A stretch of DNA of 64,000 nucleotides from an uncultured Pelagibacteraceae bacterium (GTDB lineage: Bacteria; Pseudomonadota; Alphaproteobacteria; Pelagibacterales; Pelagibacteraceae), in contig CACGWH010000003.1 in the NCBI GenBank assembly GCA_902576765.1, positions 1-64,000 on the forward strand, read 5' to 3'. Within the stretch, counting starts at the first letter, position 1. Every line of letters starts with the position of its first letter. The notes below the pieces were generated by a model. It had not been told where the DNA came from. It worked only from the letters and a program-made list of their open reading frames with translations, and made no database searches. This document shows, one piece after another, positions 59,526 to 64,000 of this stretch. Made by a program: the position numbers and the translations under genes.

Positions 59526-60218
59526 ATGGAACTTCTAGCATTTGGAGATACTGGTTGGGGTGATGAACTATTTCGTGCAACCCTAATGACAATAGCCGTA
59601 TCAATCACGGCGATGATAATCGGTTTTAGTTTTGCTGCAATTTTTACTCCATTAAAATTGTCTAAGTATAAGCCCTTAAACTTAATTGCGAATGTTTATA
59701 CTACGGTAATAAGAGGTGTTCCTGAATTGTTAGTTATTTATCTTTTCTTTTTCGGGGGTAGTGGTGCAATTATGTTTGTTGCTTCAATGTTTGGCTATAA
59801 TGAGTATATAGAGATAAATGCATTTGTAACTGGTTCGTTTGCTATTGGAATTATCTCAGGCGCTTATTCTACTGAAGTATTTAGAGGAGCAATTCAGTCT
59901 ATTGATAAAGGACAATTCGAGGCAGCCAAAGTTTTAGGTTTTAGTAAATTTAAACAGTTTTATAAAATAATTCTTCCTCAAATGTTAAGACTTGCTATAC
60001 CGAATTTGAGTAATGTTTGGCAAATTACACTAAAAGATACATCATTAATTTCTGTCACAGGTTTAGTAGAGATAATGAGACAATCTTATATTGCAGCTGG
60101 TTCGACAAGAGATCCTTTATTTTTCTATTCATTCGCCGCAGTTTTATATTTATTACTGACCTTTTTAAGTATGAAACTGATAAATAAATTAGAAATAAAG
60201 TATAGCAGAGGGTATTAA
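59526..60218 (+). CDS. Amino acid ABC permease (HisQ/ArtQ-like)
   Basis: 230 residues, about five hydrophobic helices, HisMQ-type. Family segments: VIRGVPELLVIYLFFFGG near residue 64 and the EAA loop GQFEAAKVLGFSKFKQFYKIILPQMLRLAIP. It starts 4 bases after the hairpin and its stop shares a base with the ATG of the second permease. No ATPase gene accompanies the pair in this window. Confidence 0.86.
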   Translation: MELLAFGDTGWGDELFRATLMTIAVSITAMIIGFSFAAIFTPLKLSKYKPLNLIANVYTTVIRGVPELLVIYLFFFGGSGAIMFVASMFGYNEYIEINAFVTGSFAIGIISGAYSTEVFRGAIQSIDKGQFEAAKVLGFSKFKQFYKIILPQMLRLAIPNLSNVWQITLKDTSLISVTGLVEIMRQSYIAAGSTRDPLFFYSFAAVLYLLLTFLSMKLINKLEIKYSRGY

Positions 60219-60892
60219 TGGATTTTGAATTAATGATTAATAGTTTCCCAAAATTACTTGGGGCCACTGTAATTACCTTAAAACTTTTGTCTGTATCTTT
60301 GATTGTAGGGTTATTTATCGGACTTTTGTTTGCGATTCTTAGATTAAATAAAAATATTCTAATAAATAAATTTGCTTATGGATATTCGTATATATTTAGA
60401 GGTACCCCACTTCTGGTGCAAATATTCATTATTTATTTTGGTTTAGGTCAAATAGAATATTTGAGATCCACTTTTTTATGGGTGATTTTGAAAGAACCTT
60501 ATTGGTGTGCAATTATTGCTTTTGCATTAAATACTGGTGCTTATACGTCTGAAATTTTAAGATCAGCATTCCAAACTATCAAACCAGGAATAATTGAAGC
60601 TGGTAAAAGCTTAGGCATATCTAACAAAATTATCTTTTACAAAATTCAAATTCCAATAGCAATCAGACAGTCACTTCCGGCTTATGGAAATGAAATAATA
60701 TTGATGATGAAAGGAACTTCACTTGCAAGTACAGTCACATTGATGGATTTAACAGGTGTTGCAAAGTATATAATTTCTACAACTTTTAAACCAATCGAAG
60801 TTTTTATAGTTGCAGGAGGCATATATTTATTTATGACATTTATAATTCATAATGTGATTAAATTTTTAGAAAAAAAATACAGTTTTAATTAA
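60218..60892 (+). CDS. Amino acid ABC permease (HisM/ArtM-like)
   Basis: 224 residues, about five hydrophobic helices. Family segments: FRGTPLLVQIFIIYFGLG near residue 60 and the EAA loop AGKSLGISNKIIFYKIQIPIAIRQSLPA. Coupled by one shared base to the first permease. Its end overlaps by four bases the converging M24 gene. The matching ATP-binding subunit must be encoded elsewhere. Confidence 0.86.
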   Translation: MDFELMINSFPKLLGATVITLKLLSVSLIVGLFIGLLFAILRLNKNILINKFAYGYSYIFRGTPLLVQIFIIYFGLGQIEYLRSTFLWVILKEPYWCAIIAFALNTGAYTSEILRSAFQTIKPGIIEAGKSLGISNKIIFYKIQIPIAIRQSLPAYGNEIILMMKGTSLASTVTLMDLTGVAKYIISTTFKPIEVFIVAGGIYLFMTFIIHNVIKFLEKKYSFN

Positions 60893-62040
60893 AGTGTAAC
60901 CAAATCTAACTTTTGTTTACCGAGTCTTTCACTTCCTTTATTAGTGACCAAGTAGGTTTCACCCAAATTCATTGCTAATTGATTTTCCGAGTCCATTAAT
61001 ATCATATGCATAAAAAAAACGTTACCTGGCTCTATAATGTAAGGATTTCCAGTGTATAGCATAGGCCAATCCATCCAATTTGGAGAAAAAGTTGTACCTA
61101 AAGAATAACCACATGCATTCATTCTTGCTTTATTAAAACCAAGGTCATCAAAAGTTTTTGCATGGGCATCAAAAACTTCTCCAATTTTATTTCCTGGTAC
61201 TAGTTTGTTTTCACAATTTTTCAGCGCTTCAATACAAGCTTCATGCATTTTATAATGTTTAGGATCAGCTTTACCAATAGGAATAGTTCTAAACATTGCT
61301 GAATGATAATGCCTATAGGTACCAGCCCATTCAACAGTTAATTGATCTTGTTTATTTAAAATTTGTTTTTCTGATTGATAACGACATAAAAGAGCATTTT
61401 TTCCAGAACCAATAATAAATTCATTTGCAGGATAATCACCACCTCCTTCAAATATAACTTTATTCATTTCAGCTAGTATTTTTGACTCACTAATACCTGC
61501 TTTTGCATATCTCCATACTTCATCTAAAGCCCTATCAGCCAGTTCTGCAGCCTTTTTTACATAAACTATTTCGTCTTTAGATTTAACTACTCTTAACTTT
61601 GTTATTAAGTCTGATTTGTCTTCTATACTACAAAAATCTTCTAAGGATTTATTAAGCTGAAGTGCATTACGACCAGTTAATCCATAAGCTTCATACTCAA
61701 CACCTATTTTTTTCCCCTTAAGATTTAATTCATTTAAAATAACTTTAAGATCATCAGTTGGATTTGATCCATCTTTATCTACCCAAATTCTAATATCTTC
61801 TATATTGGATGTATTTTGTGCCTGTCGCAAATCTGGAGCTCTCGTAAGTAAAATTGTGTTTCCATTTTTATCCAATATTAATGATTGAAAAAAAACATAT
61901 CCAAAAGTGTCATAACCAGTCAGCCAATACATAGATTCTTGTCTAAACATTAATAGAGCATCGAGATTTTGTTCTTTAATGGAATTTAAAACTTTTTTTC
62001 TTCTGCTTGAAAATTCTTCTTTTGAAAAATGAAGTGCCAT
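60889..62040 (-). CDS. M24-family creatinase/ectoine-hydrolase-like protein without canonical metal ligands
   Basis: 383 residues with an N-terminal creatinase domain (RQESMYWLTGYDTFGYVFFQ) and a C-terminal pita-bread domain. The five metal ligands of aminopeptidase P are mostly replaced: the Asp-x10-Asp pair is Glu and Ala (in EWAGTYRHYHSAMFRT), the His of GHG is Tyr (CGYSLGTTFSP), the Glu of the EPG segment is His (FMHMILMD); only the last Glu remains (LGETYLVT). This is the look of metal-independent creatinase or EutD/DoeA ectoine hydrolase, not of a peptidase. Neighbour to an amino acid transporter. Substrate open. Confidence 0.75.
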   Translation of the reverse strand: MALHFSKEEFSSRRKKVLNSIKEQNLDALLMFRQESMYWLTGYDTFGYVFFQSLILDKNGNTILLTRAPDLRQAQNTSNIEDIRIWVDKDGSNPTDDLKVILNELNLKGKKIGVEYEAYGLTGRNALQLNKSLEDFCSIEDKSDLITKLRVVKSKDEIVYVKKAAELADRALDEVWRYAKAGISESKILAEMNKVIFEGGGDYPANEFIIGSGKNALLCRYQSEKQILNKQDQLTVEWAGTYRHYHSAMFRTIPIGKADPKHYKMHEACIEALKNCENKLVPGNKIGEVFDAHAKTFDDLGFNKARMNACGYSLGTTFSPNWMDWPMLYTGNPYIIEPGNVFFMHMILMDSENQLAMNLGETYLVTNKGSERLGKQKLDLVTL

Positions 62041-62048
62041 TTTGTTAA

Positions 62049-62438
62049 TTAATAGCTAGTATATTCTTTTATTTCTTTAATAGTCGAACCTGTATGATTA
62101 TTAATCTCTAATTTAATTTTTGCTCGATCATCATTTAAAAAATGTACATCTCTTGAAAGTTTCACAAATTTTTCTCCAAAATCTTTATCTTTTTCACATT
62201 GTCGTTTATCATCTTCAATAACCCAAAGTTTAGAATTTATTTCTTTTAGCGACAGATAAAGTTTATCAAGTTTTTTGTCAGATTTAATATTTTTTTCCAA
62301 CTGACTTTTTAAGATAGAGTGTTCATTATTGATAAATTTTAATTTTTCAGGATCTTTTATTTTTCCTTGTTTGATCTCTAAAATAGAAATTTTGTCCAAA
62401 AGTTCTCCAACTGAAACTTCTACGATAATTTTATTCAT
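62049..62438 (-). CDS. DUF6165-family protein
   Basis: 129 residues, mainly helical and highly charged; opens IIVEVSVGELLDKISILEIKQGKI, the characteristic start of this family of unknown function, followed by a helix with WVIEDDKRQCEKDKDFGEKF. Such proteins are often encoded beside polysaccharide or heptosyltransferase genes, as here (divergent from the GT9 gene, 32 bases). It starts the strand run with the M24 gene, 8 bases apart. Confidence 0.75.
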   Translation of the reverse strand: MNKIIVEVSVGELLDKISILEIKQGKIKDPEKLKFINNEHSILKSQLEKNIKSDKKLDKLYLSLKEINSKLWVIEDDKRQCEKDKDFGEKFVKLSRDVHFLNDDRAKIKLEINNHTGSTIKEIKEYTSY

Positions 62439-62470
62439 AAAATTTAATACTGTGTTATCTTGTTATAAAT

Positions 62471-63412
62471 ATGTCTAATATTTTAATAATTAAACACGGA
62501 TCTTTAGGAGATATAGCTCAAGCAAGTGGTGCAATTCAAGATATATCTGAAAATCATAAAGATGATCAAATATATCTATTAACCACAAAACCATACGTTG
62601 ATTTATTTAAGAAAAATCCTTTTATTCATGATGTAATTTTAGACAAGAGATTGCCTAGATATAATTTGATTTATTTATATTTTTTAATGAGAGAGCTCAA
62701 GAAACATAAATTCTCAAAAGTTTTTGATCTTCAAAATTCCTCAAGAACTAACTTTTATAAAAGTATTCTTTTTCCTAAAGCTGGTAAAGAAGTTTGGTCA
62801 AGCTCAATTACCACTTTACCACCAGAAAAAAGCAAAGATGAATTTGATAAAAAATCTGTTCTTGAAAGATTTAATTATCAATTAAGCGAGTCTAGTCTTA
62901 ATACATCTAGTACACTAAAACCTGATTTTAGTTGGGCCGTCACGGATATAAGTGAAATAAGGAATTTTTATAAATTGGATAAATATATTTTACTTTTTCC
63001 TTTTTGCTCACCACACCTGACAATAAAAAAATGGCCACATTACAACAAACTTATTGAATTAGTTACAAATAAATATGGGAGTGAATATAAAATAGTTACT
63101 GCGCCAGGTCCTTCAGAGATTAACGATGCAAAAGAAATTAATGCATTGGCTTTACTAGATAATGGAAGAGCACTTAATATATCTCAATTAACATCCTTGA
63201 TTAAGGATAGCTCTTTTGTAATTGCAAATGATACTGGACCTGCTCATATTACAGCACACACAGGAACAAAAGGTCTTACATTATTTGGAAAACATACAAC
63301 TGCTTATAAAGTTAGTATTGAAAGAGAAAATTTTAAAGCAATTGAAGTAACAGATCTTAATAATTTAAGTGCAGAAAAAGTTTTCGAAAGATTGTCTAAT
63401 TCTTTATCTTAG
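62471..63412 (+). CDS. Glycosyltransferase family 9 (heptosyltransferase-like)
   Basis: 313 residues, GT-B fold. N-terminal IIKHGSLGDIAQASGAIQDI is the typical heptosyltransferase start; the C-terminal donor site reads FVIANDTGPAHITAHTGTKGLTLFG, with the conserved D-x-G-P-x-H. It would transfer a heptose or related sugar to lipopolysaccharide core. The 3' end overlaps the converging AbrB-like gene by 17 bases. Confidence 0.86.
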   Translation: MSNILIIKHGSLGDIAQASGAIQDISENHKDDQIYLLTTKPYVDLFKKNPFIHDVILDKRLPRYNLIYLYFLMRELKKHKFSKVFDLQNSSRTNFYKSILFPKAGKEVWSSSITTLPPEKSKDEFDKKSVLERFNYQLSESSLNTSSTLKPDFSWAVTDISEIRNFYKLDKYILLFPFCSPHLTIKKWPHYNKLIELVTNKYGSEYKIVTAPGPSEINDAKEINALALLDNGRALNISQLTSLIKDSSFVIANDTGPAHITAHTGTKGLTLFGKHTTAYKVSIERENFKAIEVTDLNNLSAEKVFERLSNSLS

Positions 63413-64000
63413 TTTTTTCTATCAATCTTAAAATCACTGGCACTACAAATAAGATAAATAATAATCTTATAATATGGTGAAAAGCAACAAAATCAGGCTC
63501 TAAATCAAAAGCAATAGCTATAACAGCAACTTCATAAATTCCACCTGGACAAAAAGATAGAATTAAAGATAAAAAATTATTATCAACAAAAAAAGTAGCT
63601 ATATAAGCTGCAATCAAACCTAGTAAAACTAAAAGTATTGTTGCAACTAATCCATGAAATGAATTATTTGCAACCTCTTTAAATGTTTTATTCGCAAATC
63701 TACACCCAACTGATGCACCTAGGATTAACAAACAAAAATTAATTGAAGTATCTGGTAGTTTGTATGATGCAATATCAAATATTTGTAAGATACCACTTGC
63801 TACCAAAGTTCCGGAAAGTAACGCAGCAGGAACTTTTGCTTTATCAAAAAAAAATATGAACACTAATGAAACTAAAATCAATAAAATTAATTCCCAATGA
63901 TTTTGAGACATATAATCAAATTTTTCCAACTCTATAGCGTCAGCAGGGTAGAGGCTCACAATTATAAAAGGAAATAAAGTTATTATAATTATTAATCTAA
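63396..64000 (-). CDS. AbrB-type (PF05145) membrane protein, 5' partial at window edge
   Basis: At least 200 residues with several hydrophobic helices. The frame stays open from the GTG-like codon at 63959 to the window end, with hydrophobic residues (IIIITLFPFIIVSLYP) forming another helix, so the gene continues to the right. PF05145 proteins are about 350 residues and consist of two similar halves; the CPGGIYEVAVIAIAFDLEPDFVAFHHIIRLL segment is the typical C-terminal half mark. Function, possibly in transport or ammonia-monooxygenase-like regulation, is not established. Confidence 0.78.
   Translation of the reverse strand, partial: RLIIIITLFPFIIVSLYPADAIELEKFDYMSQNHWELILLILVSLVFIFFFDKAKVPAALLSGTLVASGILQIFDIASYKLPDTSINFCLLILGASVGCRFANKTFKEVANNSFHGLVATILLVLLGLIAAYIATFFVDNNFLSLILSFCPGGIYEVAVIAIAFDLEPDFVAFHHIIRLLFILFVVPVILRLIEKTKIKN

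Noticed and set aside
1-64000. Prophage, insertion sequence, integron or replication origin
   Set aside because: No transposase, integrase, phage protein, long terminal repeats or DnaA-box cluster was seen.

Overview
The window looks like a chromosomal segment of a streamlined, AT-rich marine alphaproteobacterium, most consistent with SAR11 (Pelagibacterales). This is inferred from very low GC, short or overlapping intergenic spaces (no gene-free stretch over about 300 bases), and gene content: sulfonate and methylated-amine use, periplasmic binding proteins placed first in their operons, few regulators, no IS, phage or CRISPR. No marker gene fixes the taxon.

Layout. (1) 1-1568: a Tat-exported molybdenum sulfite dehydrogenase (5' end outside the window) and its c-type cytochrome. 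(2) 1615-15601: a sugar/cyclitol block with an RbsC-type ABC transporter, inositol genes iolG (frameshifted), iolE and iolD, plus an aldehyde dehydrogenase, HpcH/HpaI aldolase, 2-hydroxyacid dehydrogenase, second Gfo/Idh/MocA enzyme, ROK kinase and FAH-family hydrolase. iolB, iolC, iolJ and iolA are not seen, so the lower pathway may be non-canonical. (3) 15620-21476: CcdA-like protein, azoreductase-like flavoprotein, sulfotransferase, a membrane-protein group (one gene probably split by a T-tract frameshift), a gamma-butyrobetaine-dioxygenase-like enzyme and an inositol-monophosphatase-family phosphatase. (4) 21469-25022: a co-directional run of eleven small genes (several small alpha/beta-barrel-like proteins, SnoaL-like, DUF2798-like, two SMR-like proteins lacking the essential glutamate) behind a promoter with a perfect dyad. 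(5) 25091-27775: cysE-cysK, a VOC protein and a LysE-type exporter.

(6) 27768-40831: sulfonate block. TauABC-like transporter (TauC with a very long extra N-terminal part), Ldh_2-family (sulfolactate-type) dehydrogenase, phosphate acetyltransferase and HisD/HpsN-like dehydrogenase on the minus strand; an omega-amino-acid:pyruvate aminotransferase and alanine dehydrogenase on the plus strand. Together with the sulfite dehydrogenase at the left edge this fits taurine/DHPS-type sulfonate oxidation, although xsc is not in the window. Inside this block lies an unrecognised two-gene unit (36446-39651) encoding a basic exported protein and an 832-residue exported Met/Ala/Gly-rich low-complexity protein. 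(7) 40866-50549: GDP-mannose-3,5-epimerase-like and WecG/TagA-type genes, dimethylglycine-dehydrogenase-like enzyme, BASS transporter, a double winged-helix regulator, two small tail-anchored proteins, and a dprE2-dprE1-ubiA set predicted to make polyprenyl-phosphate arabinose.

(8) 50630-58590: tRNA-Met(CAT), then a 5'-methylthioadenosine/polyamine cluster: apt, mtnP, an exported glycoside-hydrolase-like protein, mtnA, a small membrane protein, a PAPS sulfotransferase, an ASST-like protein, a fuculose-phosphate-aldolase-like class II aldolase and a SpeD-SpeE fusion. SpeDE makes methylthioadenosine, MtnP/Apt/MtnA recycle it, and the aldolase suggests the DHAP-shunt variant of methionine salvage. 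(9) 58649-64000: polar amino acid ABC transporter without an ATPase gene, a creatinase/ectoine-hydrolase-like M24 protein, DUF6165 protein, a heptosyltransferase-family protein and an AbrB-type membrane protein cut by the right edge. In all three ABC transporters a strong hairpin directly follows the binding-protein gene.
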